Shown here: positions 34,894 through 44,325 of the stretch, one piece after another
Position numbering within the stretch: position 1 is the stretch's first letter
Layout: every line of letters starts with the position of its first letter
From: CAWCKS01 sp963763485
GTDB taxonomy: Bacteria > Pseudomonadota > Alphaproteobacteria > Rhizobiales > Xanthobacteraceae
Assembly: GCA_963763485.1 (NCBI GenBank)
Contig: CAVXOW010000009.1
Coordinates: 62,001 to 126,000, forward strand
Direction of reading: 5' to 3'
DNA: 64,000 nucleotides
Translations under genes and position numbers: made by a program
The notes under the pieces: generated by a model
The model's input: the letters and a program-made list of their open reading frames with translations, nothing else
Databases searched by the model: none
Told to the model about the DNA's origin: nothing

Positions 34894-35583
34894 ATGAAGG
34901 ATTTGCTTCGCGGGACAGAGGCGATGCGTTCCGATCTTGATCGCAACATTGTCGAGCATGCGTATACGCGCTGGGCGCCGATCTACGACGCGGTGTGCGG
35001 ACCGGTGATGGTGCAGGGCCGCCGCGCGGCGGCACAAGCAGCGCGCGCGGTCGGCGGCAAAATTCTCGAAGTTGGCGTCGGCACCGGTCTGTCGTTCGAC
35101 GACTACGATGCATCGACCGAAATCTCCGGCATCGACCTGTGCGAGCCAATGCTGGCGAAGGCACGGACCAAGATGGCGAGCGGCCGCTATCCGCACGTCA
35201 AGGACGTGCAGCTGATGGATGCCCACGCGATGACGTTCGCAGATGCGACGTTCGACTGCGTCGTCGCGCAGTTCGTCATCACGCTGGTCGCCAATCCCGA
35301 GCAGGTGCTGTCGGAGTGTCGCCGCGTGGTGAAGCCGGGCGGCAAGATCATCCTCGTCAACCATCTCTATTCCGAGCGCGGCGTTGCCGCCGCGATCGAG
35401 CGCTGGGCGGCGAAGAAGACCCGCAATCTCGGACTCCGGCCGGAATTTCCGTTCGCGCGGCTGGCCGCCTGGGCCGCGGCCGATCATGGCGCGAGGCTGG
35501 TCGAACGGCGGAAGATCGCGCCCTTCGGCGTCTACACACTGGTGTGCTTCGAGCGGATCACGGAGGGCGCACTTGCCGCTTGA
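34894..35583 (+). CDS. pmtA: Phosphatidylethanolamine N-methyltransferase, PmtA type
   Basis: The 229-residue SAM-dependent methyltransferase shows motif I ILEVGVGTGLSFDDY, then ISGIDLCEPMLAKAR, and VKPGGKIILVNHLYSE after the core. These are hallmarks of the Rhodobacter/Bradyrhizobium PmtA group that methylates phosphatidylethanolamine stepwise to phosphatidylcholine. The enzyme is membrane-associated on the cytosolic side. The ATG at 34894 (MKDLLRG) was chosen; ATG at 34924 is an alternative. The next gene starts 11 bases inside its 3' end. Confidence 0.85.
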   Translation: MKDLLRGTEAMRSDLDRNIVEHAYTRWAPIYDAVCGPVMVQGRRAAAQAARAVGGKILEVGVGTGLSFDDYDASTEISGIDLCEPMLAKARTKMASGRYPHVKDVQLMDAHAMTFADATFDCVVAQFVITLVANPEQVLSECRRVVKPGGKIILVNHLYSERGVAAAIERWAAKKTRNLGLRPEFPFARLAAWAAADHGARLVERRKIAPFGVYTLVCFERITEGALAA

Positions 35584-36439
35584 AAGTTCTTCGGCGCTTG
35601 CCGCCGCGCTTGGCGTTTCATCCGGGAACGACCATAACAACGAACCCGACGCCGAACGGCGCTTCCGATCCCTGTTCATCTCCGACGTCCACCTTGGTGC
35701 GCGCGGCTGCCAGGCCGACCGGCTGCTGGATTTCCTGAAGCACCACGACGCCGATACGATTTATCTGGTGGGCGACATCGTCGATGGCTGGGCGCTGAAA
35801 TCCGGCTGGTACTGGCCGCAGCACCACAACGACGTGGTGCAGAAGCTCTTGCGCAAGGCGCGCAAGGGCGCCCGCATGATCTACATCCCCGGCAACCACG
35901 ACGAATTCCTGCGCAACTATTACGGCACGCACTTCGGCGGCATCGACGTGATCGAGCAGACCGTGCATGAGGCGGCCGACGGCAAGCGCTATCTCGTGAT
36001 CCACGGCGACATCTTCGATCTGGTGGTGCAGAACGCGCGCTGGCTCGCCCATCTCGGTGACAAGGCCTACGACTTTGCGATCCAGATGAACCGCCTGGTC
36101 AACATGTTCCGCAAGCTGTTCGGCGTTCCCTACTGGTCGCTGTCGCAGTGGGCCAAGCTCAAGGTCAAGAACGCCGTCAACTACATCGGCGCGTTCGAGC
36201 AAACGCTGGCGAACGAGGCCCGTCGGCACGGCGCCGATGGCGTGATCTGCGGCCACATCCACTATGCCGTCATTCGCGAGGAGCACGGCGTGCGCTACAT
36301 CAACTGCGGCGACTGGGTCGAGAGCTGCACCGCCGTGGTCGAGCACGACGACGGTCGCTTCGAGATCATCAACTGGTCCGGTGCCCGGCGGCCCTCCACC
36401 AACGCGGCCGAGACGGTCGCCACCGCGCGCGCCGCCTGA
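35573..36439 (+). CDS. Metallophosphoesterase, UDP-2,3-diacylglucosamine pyrophosphatase-like
   Basis: The 288-residue protein has all calcineurin-type metal motifs: FISDVHLGARG, YLVGDIVDGW, IPGNHDEFL, VIHGDIFD and CGHIHYAV. Its order and spacing match the LpxH-like group that cleaves UDP-diacylglucosamine in lipid A synthesis, but some members act elsewhere. The best start is a TTG at 35573 with GGAGGG six bases before it, so the gene overlaps pmtA by 11 bases. It also overlaps the next gene by one base, forming one lipid-related operon. Confidence 0.82.
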   Translation: MPLESSSALAAALGVSSGNDHNNEPDAERRFRSLFISDVHLGARGCQADRLLDFLKHHDADTIYLVGDIVDGWALKSGWYWPQHHNDVVQKLLRKARKGARMIYIPGNHDEFLRNYYGTHFGGIDVIEQTVHEAADGKRYLVIHGDIFDLVVQNARWLAHLGDKAYDFAIQMNRLVNMFRKLFGVPYWSLSQWAKLKVKNAVNYIGAFEQTLANEARRHGADGVICGHIHYAVIREEHGVRYINCGDWVESCTAVVEHDDGRFEIINWSGARRPSTNAAETVATARAA

Positions 36440-37572
36440 TGCGGATCCTGATCGCGACCGATGCCTGGCATCCGCAGGTCAACGGTGTTGTCCGCACGCT
36501 GACCATGGTCGCCGAAGCCGCAAGGACACTGGGCGCCGAGATCACCTTCCTGACGCCCGAATCCTTTCGCACCGTGCCGATGCCGGGCTACGCCGGCTTG
36601 CGCGTCGCGCTGACGACGCCGTGGCAGGTGGCGCGGCTGATCGACGAGGCGAAGCCGGACGCCATCCATATCGCGACCGAGGGTCCGATCGGGTTGCTGG
36701 CGCGGCGCTACTGCCGCAAGCGCGGCCGTCCTTTCACCACGAGCTTCCACACCCGCTTCCCCGATTACGTGACAGCGCGCATTCCCGTGCCGGAATCCTG
36801 GGTGTGGTGGCTGCTGCGGCGTTTTCACGCCCCGAGCCGTGCGGTGATGGCGGCGACGCCAGCGCTGACGCGTGAACTGCGCAGCCGTGGCTTCCGCAAC
36901 GTCGTGCTGTGGTCGCGCGGTGTCGATTCCAGTCTGTTCCGGCCGCGTCAGCGGACGCTCGATCTGCCGCGTCCGATCTTCCTGTCGGTTGGACGTCTCG
37001 CTCGCGAAAAGAATCTCGAAGCCTTCCTCGATCTCGATCTGCCCGGGACCAAGGTGGTGGTCGGCGATGGTCCGGCCTTCACTGCGCTCAAACGCCGCTA
37101 TCCGGTGGCCGTGTTTCCCGGTGCGCTGTTCGGCGAGCAGCTCGCGGAAGCCTATGCCTCGTCCGATGTATTCGTGTTCCCGAGCAAGACCGACACCTTC
37201 GGCCTGGTCCTGTTGGAGGCCCTGGCGAGCGGAGTGCCGGTCGCGGCGTTCCCGGTCGCGGGCCCGCGCGATGTCATCACCGATCCAGCAGTCGGCGCGC
37301 TTTCCGACGATCTGCGCGGCGCCTGCCTGCGTGCGCTGGACTTGTCGCGGGACAAATGCCGTGTCTTCGCCGTCGGTCACAGCTGGGAATCCTGCGCGCG
37401 AATCTTCGTCGGCCATGTCAGCGCGACCCGGATGGCGGTGGGGCCGGCTCCGCAAGCTGTCGAAGACCATGATGTCGCTGGCGATGCTTGCGAGGTGGCC
37501 GCGGTTTCCAGTACCGTGCGTGTCGATGGATACCAGGACCACGACCGCGCCGGTGACCCCGGCCGACATTGA
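36439..37572 (+). CDS. GT4-family glycosyltransferase, probably acting on membrane lipid
   Basis: The protein starts MRILIATDAWHPQVNGVVRTL, typical of GT4 enzymes such as the MgtA/SQDG-synthase group. It has the C-terminal donor site GALFGEQLAEAYASSDVFVFPSKTDTFGLVLLEALASGVPV, with the EX7E acids. It likely transfers a hexose or uronic acid to diacylglycerol or a similar lipid. The ATG overlaps the stop of the phosphoesterase (TGATG). The C-terminal 40 or so residues look non-family and run 47 bases into the next gene, so the true end may be earlier and the tail altered by an indel. Confidence 0.82.
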   Translation: MRILIATDAWHPQVNGVVRTLTMVAEAARTLGAEITFLTPESFRTVPMPGYAGLRVALTTPWQVARLIDEAKPDAIHIATEGPIGLLARRYCRKRGRPFTTSFHTRFPDYVTARIPVPESWVWWLLRRFHAPSRAVMAATPALTRELRSRGFRNVVLWSRGVDSSLFRPRQRTLDLPRPIFLSVGRLAREKNLEAFLDLDLPGTKVVVGDGPAFTALKRRYPVAVFPGALFGEQLAEAYASSDVFVFPSKTDTFGLVLLEALASGVPVAAFPVAGPRDVITDPAVGALSDDLRGACLRALDLSRDKCRVFAVGHSWESCARIFVGHVSATRMAVGPAPQAVEDHDVAGDACEVAAVSSTVRVDGYQDHDRAGDPGRH

Positions 37573-38515
37573 CGCCGCCGCCGAGACGATCGCTCCCGTC
37601 GCCGTCCGTACCCCGCTGTTGAACTCCGCCGCGCTGGATGAGCGCGTCGGCGCGCGGGTCATTCTCAAGCCCGAGGTGCTGCAGCGGACCGGCTCGTTCA
37701 AGTTCCGAGGCGCCTACAACAAGCTGTCGTCGATCCCGAACGAGCGGCGTGCCGCCGGCGTGGTTGCGTTCTCGTCAGGCAACCATGCGCAGGGCGTTGC
37801 GGCGGCAGCGCGTCTCCTCAACATGCCCGCGACCATCGTGATGCCGGCCGATGCGCCTGTCGCCAAGCGCGAGCGCACGAAATCGTTCGGCGCCGAGGTC
37901 GTGCTCTATGATCGCGACAAGGAGGATCGCGAAGCGATCGCGCGCGCGATCTGTGACAAGCGCGGCGCGACGCTGGTGCCGCCTTATGATGATGCGAAGA
38001 TCGTCGCGGGGCAGGGCACGGTCGGCCGCGAAATCGCGCAGGACCTCGTCGCCCGCGGCGCGGCGCCGGATCTGGTGATCGCGCCCGCGTCGGGCGGCGG
38101 ACTGGTCGCGGGCGTCGCCACCGCGATCAAGGCGAAATTTCCGGACGCTCAGGTGCTGACCGCGGAGCCCGAGGGGTTTGACGACCACGCAAAATCTTTT
38201 GCGGCGGGCCGCCGCACCGCGATCAAACCCGTCGGCCGCACAATCTGCGACGCGCTGATGGCGCCGATGCCGGGCGAGATCACCTTTGCCGTCAACAACG
38301 CACTCGGCGTGCGTGGCGTCATCGTCTCAGATGCCGAAGTTGGCGCAGCGGTCAAATTCGCCTTCAACGAATTGAAGCTTGTGGTCGAGCCCGGTGGCGC
38401 CATCGCGCTGGCTGCGCTGTTGGCCGGCCGCATCGAAGCGCGCGGCAAGACGATCGCGATCGTGCTGTCCGGCGGCAATGTCGACGCCGACCTGTTCGCA
38501 AGACTGATCAGCTGA
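37526..38515 (+). CDS. Threonine dehydratase-like PLP enzyme
   Basis: The 329-residue protein is a fold-type II PLP enzyme. The Schiff-base lysine is K59 in RTGSFKFRGAYN, the substrate loop is SSGNHAQG, and the phosphate cup is SGGGLVAG. It lacks the C-terminal ACT-like domain, so it should be a catabolic-type threonine/serine dehydratase or a serine racemase-like enzyme, not feedback-controlled IlvA. Its stop overlaps the convergent hypothetical gene by eight bases. Confidence 0.87.
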   Translation: MDTRTTTAPVTPADIDAAAETIAPVAVRTPLLNSAALDERVGARVILKPEVLQRTGSFKFRGAYNKLSSIPNERRAAGVVAFSSGNHAQGVAAAARLLNMPATIVMPADAPVAKRERTKSFGAEVVLYDRDKEDREAIARAICDKRGATLVPPYDDAKIVAGQGTVGREIAQDLVARGAAPDLVIAPASGGGLVAGVATAIKAKFPDAQVLTAEPEGFDDHAKSFAAGRRTAIKPVGRTICDALMAPMPGEITFAVNNALGVRGVIVSDAEVGAAVKFAFNELKLVVEPGGAIALAALLAGRIEARGKTIAIVLSGGNVDADLFARLIS

Positions 38516-39677
38516 AGAACGCGATCTTTTCCGCCTGGCTCATCCGGCGGATCGGCGACAGCGCCTCGGAATAGCGGCCTCGCAGCGCCGCCACGACGCC
38601 ACTTTCGAGCGCGGCTTGGCCGAGCGATGATGGCGCGGTTTTATGGGTCGTCTCGGGCTCTGCGGCCGCTGGTTCTCGCGCAGCAATCGCCGGCGCCGCC
38701 TTTGGCGCGTCGTCAAGGATAGGCGCGGGCGTTTTTTCAAGAGCGGGAGCCGGCTCCGCGACTTTCGCGTCTGCCGTAACGGGCGACGCCTCGGCCAAAG
38801 CAGGCTCGGCAGCCGCATCCGTCTCGGCCAAATTCTCACCCGGATCGACCTCGGTGATCTCGAGGCCCTCAAGCAGGTTTGCCCGAACGTCGACCTCGAC
38901 CGGTGTCAGCGGAGCCGGGGCTTGCGCCGCCGCCTCGCGCGTCACCGGCGCCTCAGCCATCTCCGCAGCCTCAGTCCGGGGCTGCGGGGCTGCGGGCGGC
39001 TCGCCGGGGGCGACGACGTCGAGCGTCTCAGCCGGCGACGCTACGGCTTGGCGCGGCGCGGGCTGAGGGCGCACTTCGTTTTCGTCGGCGAACTGCTCGA
39101 TTTGATCAGGCGCCTTCGTCTGCGGCGCGTCGGCTTTGGCCAGCCCGCTGATCCGCCGCGTCAGCAAATCGAGCGCTGCAGTGACCGTTGCCGGCACGTC
39201 GGGCGCGGCCTGATCGCCATTCATGCGCGTGCAACCATCGACGATCGCCTTGGCCTGCACATCGAGCAGGTCGCACACCCGGGTGTCGGCACCGGATTCG
39301 CGCAAGGTCCAGGCGACGTCGCGCAGGATACCCGCCGCGCGCTGGATCGGCTCGGTGGCCGGTCGCATGTCGTTTTTAGGCAGAGCCTCCAGAACGCGGC
39401 GGCGCGCGTCGGCAATCAACTCGGCGATGTCGGGCAAGTACTCCGCAAGCGAGTGGCTGGGGGCCGCCTTCTGGATCGCCAGTGTCGCCTCGATGCGCGC
39501 GACCGCGTCGAGCACCATGAGGGTATCGGCATTACGGTTACGCTTGGCGTACTCGCCGAGAAACCAGCGGCCACGCGCGGTTTCCATGAACGCGCCGCAG
39601 ATTGCCTCGTAGTCTGCCTCCGTCGGCATCGAGGCACGGGCACTGATCGGGGACAGGGCGAACGCGTCGTCGGCCAT
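38508..39677 (-). CDS. Conserved hypothetical protein with Ala/Pro-rich linker
   Basis: The 389-residue protein has an ordered N-terminal part (residues 15-185) with ETARGRWFLGEYAKRNRNADT and helical sequence. A long low-complexity Ala/Pro/Glu-rich linker covers about 190-350. A short conserved tail, LSPIRRMSQAEKIAFFS, ends the chain. Head, flexible linker and terminal peptide suggest a scaffold whose C-terminal peptide docks on a partner. I know of no assigned function. No membrane segment is seen. Confidence 0.7.
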   Translation of the reverse strand: MADDAFALSPISARASMPTEADYEAICGAFMETARGRWFLGEYAKRNRNADTLMVLDAVARIEATLAIQKAAPSHSLAEYLPDIAELIADARRRVLEALPKNDMRPATEPIQRAAGILRDVAWTLRESGADTRVCDLLDVQAKAIVDGCTRMNGDQAAPDVPATVTAALDLLTRRISGLAKADAPQTKAPDQIEQFADENEVRPQPAPRQAVASPAETLDVVAPGEPPAAPQPRTEAAEMAEAPVTREAAAQAPAPLTPVEVDVRANLLEGLEITEVDPGENLAETDAAAEPALAEASPVTADAKVAEPAPALEKTPAPILDDAPKAAPAIAAREPAAAEPETTHKTAPSSLGQAALESGVVAALRGRYSEALSPIRRMSQAEKIAFFS

Positions 39678-39800
39678 GCACTCTTCGCGTCATCTCTCAA
39701 ATCAAACAAGAAAGCTGAACGCGGAACAACGCTTTCGGGATCATGCTACAGGCGATATCTCAAAGCGCAAGCGTACCTGTCACGAATCGTTCTGAAATTG

Positions 39801-40973
39801 ATGCAGCCAATCGATGCAATAGCAATCGCCCGGCGCCGGTTTGCAGTGCGGTTGTCGGTGTTTTACGCCGCGACCTTTGCGATTGGCGGCGCTTACATGC
39901 CGTTCTTCCCGTTGTGGTTGAAGGCGAGGGGGCTGGACTCGGCCTGGATCGGCATCGTGATCGCGATGCCGACCGTGGCCCGGTTGACCGCGGTACCCGC
40001 CGTGACGCGGTTTGCCGAGCGCCGTCACGCTATCGTCCCGGCGATCCTGATCACCTCGATGCTGGCGACTGCGGGCTTCGCGCTGCTCGCCACGATGTCC
40101 GGGGTACTCGCGATCGCGGTGATGCTGCTGGTCACGGCCTGTGCCTGGACGCCGACGGTGCCACTCACCGAGGCCTACGCGTTGCGCGGCGTTGCCGCCC
40201 ATGAGGTGAGCTACGGGCCGATTCGGCTGTGGGGCTCGGTCGCCTACATCGCAGGCGTGCTGGCGGCCGGCTTTGTCGCCGCCGCGGTGGCGCCGGTGCA
40301 CCTGATCTGGGTGATCGTCGCGATCACCGCGCTCAGCGTGGTGTCGGCGCTGACGCTCGAGCCGATGCCGGCGGTTGCGCTGCCGGGCGGGGCGAGGGCG
40401 GCGTCGCCGGGCGTCGTCCGGCAACCGGGCTTCGTCGCGATCCTGGTTGCGGCCGCGCTGATCCAGGGCAGCCACGCCGCCTATTACAGCTTCTCGTCGA
40501 TCGCCTGGCAGGCCGAAGGTTTTGACAGCACCACGATCTCGGTGCTGTGGTCGCTGTGTGTGGTCGCCGAGATTGTGCTGTTCGCCTGGTCGCCGCGGCT
40601 GCGTCTCGCGTCTTCCACCTTGATCATCATCGGCGGTGCTGGCGCCGCGGTGCGCTGGGCGGTGACGGGGCTCGAGCCCTCGCTTGCGGTGCTTGTCATC
40701 GTCCAGCTGTTGCACGCGTTGTCGTTTGGCGCGACTCACCTCGGCACGATGGGGCTGCTCGCGCATCGCGTCCCCGGCCATTCGCTCGCCACCGCGCAGG
40801 GGACGCTGACCGCTTCGATCGGGATTGTCAGTGCGACCGCGACCATCCTCTGCGGCCGGCTGTACAACGACTACGGCCAGTCGCTCTATTTCGGCATGGC
40901 CGCGATGGCCGCGTCAGGAGCGCTCGTGATGCTGGCGATGCGGCGAAAGGTCGAGAAGCGACCGGCCGCGTAG
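39801..40973 (+). CDS. MFS transporter, phenylpropionate/nucleoside-permease-like
   Basis: The 390-residue protein has 12 predicted membrane helices. The opening FYAATFAIGGAYMPFFPLWLKARGL is characteristic of the MFS_1-like group (HcaT, NupG). The loop motif GPIRLWGSVAYIAGVL follows helix 4. The frame is open for a further 1.1 kb upstream on the antisense of the hypothetical gene, but the family start is at MQPIDAIAIARRRF. The substrate is uncertain, probably an aromatic acid or nucleoside. Confidence 0.83.
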   Translation: MQPIDAIAIARRRFAVRLSVFYAATFAIGGAYMPFFPLWLKARGLDSAWIGIVIAMPTVARLTAVPAVTRFAERRHAIVPAILITSMLATAGFALLATMSGVLAIAVMLLVTACAWTPTVPLTEAYALRGVAAHEVSYGPIRLWGSVAYIAGVLAAGFVAAAVAPVHLIWVIVAITALSVVSALTLEPMPAVALPGGARAASPGVVRQPGFVAILVAAALIQGSHAAYYSFSSIAWQAEGFDSTTISVLWSLCVVAEIVLFAWSPRLRLASSTLIIIGGAGAAVRWAVTGLEPSLAVLVIVQLLHALSFGATHLGTMGLLAHRVPGHSLATAQGTLTASIGIVSATATILCGRLYNDYGQSLYFGMAAMAASGALVMLAMRRKVEKRPAA

Positions 40974-41028
40974 CTGGCGCCCCATGCGGCGCGGCTTCGT
41001 GTTAGTCTAGGTCGGACCGCGGCACAGA

Positions 41029-42013
41029 ATGACGATGAAGATCCTGCTCACCCACACGCCTCAGATGCGCGACAACTACTACGGCGCCCGCGCGCTGGCC
41101 GGACTTCAGTCGCTCGGCGAGGTCAAGCTGCATCAGGGCCGCGCGACGCTGGACGGAGAGACGTTGATTGCTGCCGCGCGTGACTGCGACCTGATCGTCG
41201 CCGACCGTGCCACCGCCTTGCCGGCACAGGTCTTCGCCAGCCTGCCGCAGCTCAAGGCGGCGCTGCGGGTCGCGGTCGATATCCGCAATATCGACGTTGC
41301 CGCCGCGTCTTCGCATGGCGTGCTCGTCAGCCGCGCCCGGCCGGGCTTCGTTGAATCGGTGACGGAACTGGTGGTCGGGTTGCTGGTCGATCTCAACCGC
41401 GGTATCTCCGGTGCCAGCGCCGCCTACCGGGCAGGGCAGATCCCGGCCGCGCGGATGGGGCGGCAGCTCAGCGGCACCACCATCGGCATCATCGGTTATG
41501 GCGCGATCGGCCGCGCCGTGGCGCCGCTCGCTGCTGCGATGGGCATGCAGGTGCTGATCGCGGACCCGCATGTCACCGTCGCCGAGCCCGGCTTCCGCCA
41601 GGTCGACCTGAACACGCTGCTCGAAAACTCCGACCACGTGGTCTGCCTCGCGGTGGCGACGGAGGCGACCGAGAACCTGATCGATGCCGCAGCGCTCGCG
41701 CGGATGCGCCGCGATGCCGTGTTCATCAACGTCTCGCGCGGCAACCTGGTCGACGAGGCTGCGCTTGCCGTAGCCCTCACCGAGCGGCGCATCGCGGGAG
41801 CCGCGCTCGATGTCGGCCGCGCGCCGGACCAGATGCCGACGCCTGCGCTCGCTGCGCTTGCCCAACGTCATCGCCACCCCGCATATCGGCGGCCTGACCC
41901 CGCCGGCGATCGAGGCCCAGGCGCTGCATACCGTCGAGCAGGTGCGGGCGCTGATGTCCGGCGCGGTGCCGGATGGAGCGGTCAACGCCGCGGGCTGGCG
42001 GCGGCGAATTTAA
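41029..42013 (+). pseudogene. D-isomer-specific 2-hydroxyacid dehydrogenase, frameshifted near 3' end
   Basis: The NAD domain is clear: TTIGIIGYGAIGRAVAPLAAAMG, with ESVTELVVGLLVDLNRG before it and MRRDAVFINVSRGNLVDEAAL after. The frame breaks after PTPALAAL. Removing one T at 41858-41859 restores PNVIATPHIGGLTPPAIEAQ, which holds the catalytic histidine, and the natural end at 42013, giving about 327 residues. As read, the product would lose the catalytic His and the last helix. Family members reduce 2-keto acids or oxidise D-hydroxy acids. Confidence 0.82.
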
Positions 42014-42107
42014 GGACGCCGCAAGCGACCGGCCTCGCACCGCTTTGTGGAACTGTCATCGAGCCGCGCTAGGTTCGCCTCGCCACTAGGGGAGCGATCG
42101 CACCGCA

Positions 42108-43709
42108 ATGACGACACCAGACACCGACATCAATCTCGAACTCAGTCGTCGCAAGCTGCTGGCCGCCGCAGGCCTCGGCGCTGGGGCCGTCGTGGCGGCG
42201 GCATCGCTGCTCGGAACTCGAGATGCCCGCGCCGTACCCGCCGCTCGCGTAGCGTCCGATCCAGTAGCGACGCCGCCGGTTGCCGGTTTGCATCTGCAGT
42301 TCGGCGCGGATGCGTCGTCGGAGATGGTGGTGTCGTGGCACGCGCTGCAACCCGTGCACAATCCGCGCGTCCTGCTCGGCAATCTTGATGGCAAGCTCGA
42401 GCAGACCATCGAGGCCAAGCTGACCAGCTACACCGATGCCAAGGCCAAGCAGGTCGTCTACGCCTACCATGCGAAGCTCGGCGGGCTGCGCGCCGACAGT
42501 GACTACCTCTACGGGGCCATGCACGACGGCGCCGATCCGGAGTTCGGCACCTTCCACACTTCGCCGCGCGCTCGCGTGCCGCTCACCTTCACGAGTTTCG
42601 GCGATCAGGGCACGCCGACGCTCGGCAAGAAGTTCGTGCCGCCGGAGGGGGTGACCCTGCCGGCGCCCGTGTTCGTGAATGACAATCTCGGCTCGCCGGC
42701 GGCCGGCGATACCACGCTTGGCGTCGAGCGGCTGCAGCCGCTGTTCCACCTGTTCAACGGCGACCTTTGTTACGCCAATCTCGCCGAAGACCGCGTGCGA
42801 ACCTGGTGGGATTTCTGGGAGAACAACAGCCGCAGTGCGCGCAAGCGTCCCTGGATGCCGTCGGCAGGCAACCACGAGAACGAGCTCGGCAACGGACCGA
42901 TCGGGTATCAGGCTTATCAGACCTACTTCTCGGTGCCTGAAACACCCGGCCAGACCGATGTGACGAAAGGGCTCTGGTATGCTTTCACTGCAGGCTCGGT
43001 GCGCGTGATCAGCATCGCCAACGACGACGTCTGCTACCAGGACGGCGGCAACTCGTACGTCCGCGGCTATTCCGCCGGCGCGCAGAAGGCGTGGCTCGAA
43101 AAAGAACTGACCTCGTCCCGCGGCAATCCGGATATCGATTGGATTGTCGTGTGCATGCATCAGGTCGCGATTTCGACCGTCGACAAGTTCAATGGCGCGG
43201 ACCTCGGGATCCGCGAGGAGTGGGTGCCGCTGTTTGACAAATACGGCGTCGACCTCGTGGTGTGTGGCCACGAGCACCACTACGAGCGCTCGCATCCGAT
43301 CCGCGGCTGGGAAGAGAATGCCACCCGGACGCCGATCCCTGCGGCGACTGCCACCGACGTGATCGACACGACGAAGGGAACGGTCCACATGGTTATCGGC
43401 GGCGGCGGCACGTCGATCCCGTCGAACCAGCTGTTCTTCAGCCCGCTAGCGTGCCGGGTGATCACCGCGGTCGGCGAACCCGATCCGAAGACCGGCAAAC
43501 GTCCGCCGGTTTACGTGCAGGAGCACGCGCCGTGGTCGGCGGTGCGCAACGCGGCACACTCCTACGGCTTTGCGGCCTTCACCGTCGATCCGGGCTCACA
43601 GCGCGGCGGCACCACGACGATCAAGGTTACCTATTACGATGTCGTCGGACTGGACGGTCAGCTCGCCGCGTTCGAAAGTTTTACGCTGCAGCGTCCGCGC
43701 CGCGATTAG
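42108..43709 (+). CDS. Tat-exported purple-acid-phosphatase-like metallophosphoesterase
   Basis: The 533-residue protein has a Tat signal (SRRKLLAAAGLGAGAVVAAASLL). A fibronectin-like N-domain (VAGLHLQFGADASSEMVVSW) follows, then a metallophosphoesterase domain. Metal motifs are SFGDQGT, LFNGDLCYAN, SAGNHENE, CMHQVAI and CGHEHHYERSHP. This layout matches purple acid phosphatases, which act on phosphomonoesters in the periplasm or outside the cell. A large insert of about 60 residues separates the first two metal motifs. It may help in phosphate acquisition. Confidence 0.88.
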   Translation: MTTPDTDINLELSRRKLLAAAGLGAGAVVAAASLLGTRDARAVPAARVASDPVATPPVAGLHLQFGADASSEMVVSWHALQPVHNPRVLLGNLDGKLEQTIEAKLTSYTDAKAKQVVYAYHAKLGGLRADSDYLYGAMHDGADPEFGTFHTSPRARVPLTFTSFGDQGTPTLGKKFVPPEGVTLPAPVFVNDNLGSPAAGDTTLGVERLQPLFHLFNGDLCYANLAEDRVRTWWDFWENNSRSARKRPWMPSAGNHENELGNGPIGYQAYQTYFSVPETPGQTDVTKGLWYAFTAGSVRVISIANDDVCYQDGGNSYVRGYSAGAQKAWLEKELTSSRGNPDIDWIVVCMHQVAISTVDKFNGADLGIREEWVPLFDKYGVDLVVCGHEHHYERSHPIRGWEENATRTPIPAATATDVIDTTKGTVHMVIGGGGTSIPSNQLFFSPLACRVITAVGEPDPKTGKRPPVYVQEHAPWSAVRNAAHSYGFAAFTVDPGSQRGGTTTIKVTYYDVVGLDGQLAAFESFTLQRPRRD

Positions 43710-43753
43710 GACGGGGACTCATAGATCCACCAGCCCGATGCGGGCTCGGCGGC

Positions 43754-43777
43754 GGCCGCTTCTTGCCAGAAGCGGCC
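43754..43777 (+). terminator. Hairpin after the phosphatase gene
   Basis: Perfect 10-bp arms GGCCGCTTCT and AGAAGCGGCC with a TGCC loop lie 45 bases after the stop. There is no T-run, so the terminator call is tentative. Confidence 0.5.
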
Positions 43778-43892
43778 GGCCTTCTACTACGACATCCCTC
43801 ACATGCCAGTCCCGGTTCACTGCTGACACAATTCGGTGGAGGCCGGCATATCTTCTTCGCACGAGTAGTCCGAAGCGGCGGAGCACGTTCCG

Positions 43893-44225
43893 ATGTCCCA
43901 GAAAGCATTCACACCCGCCGAGCTGAACCACGGTTTCGTCGTCGCGATCGAAATTGTCGCCAAGGCAGGCGAGGAAGATATCGTTGCCGGCGCTCTTGAG
44001 GCCTTGATCAAGCCGACCATGGCGGAGCCGGGGGTGAAGCTTTTTCTGCCTTATCGCTCGCCGACCGATCCAGCGGCCTTTTTCATATTCGAGCTGTACC
44101 AGAACGAAGCTGGATGGGCCGAGCACCAGAGAACGGCCCACTTCAAGTCATTCGTCGACAACATGCTGCCGCGTATCGCGAGACGTGAACGCGTCCCTTA
44201 CGTGCCATACGCGCCGAACGCCTAG
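43893..44225 (+). CDS. Antibiotic-biosynthesis-monooxygenase (ABM) domain protein
   Basis: The 110-residue protein has the small ferredoxin-like dimeric fold of putative quinol monooxygenases such as YgiN: FVVAIEIVAKAGEEDIV, then FFIFELYQNEAGWAEHQRTAHFKSF. The EH...HF pattern is the family's substrate face. It probably acts on small quinols or reactive carbonyls without a cofactor. The flavin-type oxidoreductase that follows could be a redox partner. Confidence 0.82.
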   Translation: MSQKAFTPAELNHGFVVAIEIVAKAGEEDIVAGALEALIKPTMAEPGVKLFLPYRSPTDPAAFFIFELYQNEAGWAEHQRTAHFKSFVDNMLPRIARRERVPYVPYAPNA

Positions 44226-44325
44226 GGTTGTCGAGCGCCGCGGCATGCCGCGCTCGAGCCGGCACACCGGATTGGCCGATGCGCCGCCCGATGGTATGAT
44301 CCCTGCAGCTTTGAAGGAGGACACG

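Noticed and set aside
38643..39800. Upstream extension of the MFS frame
   Set aside because: The open frame is antisense to the conserved hypothetical gene; the transporter family starts at 39801.
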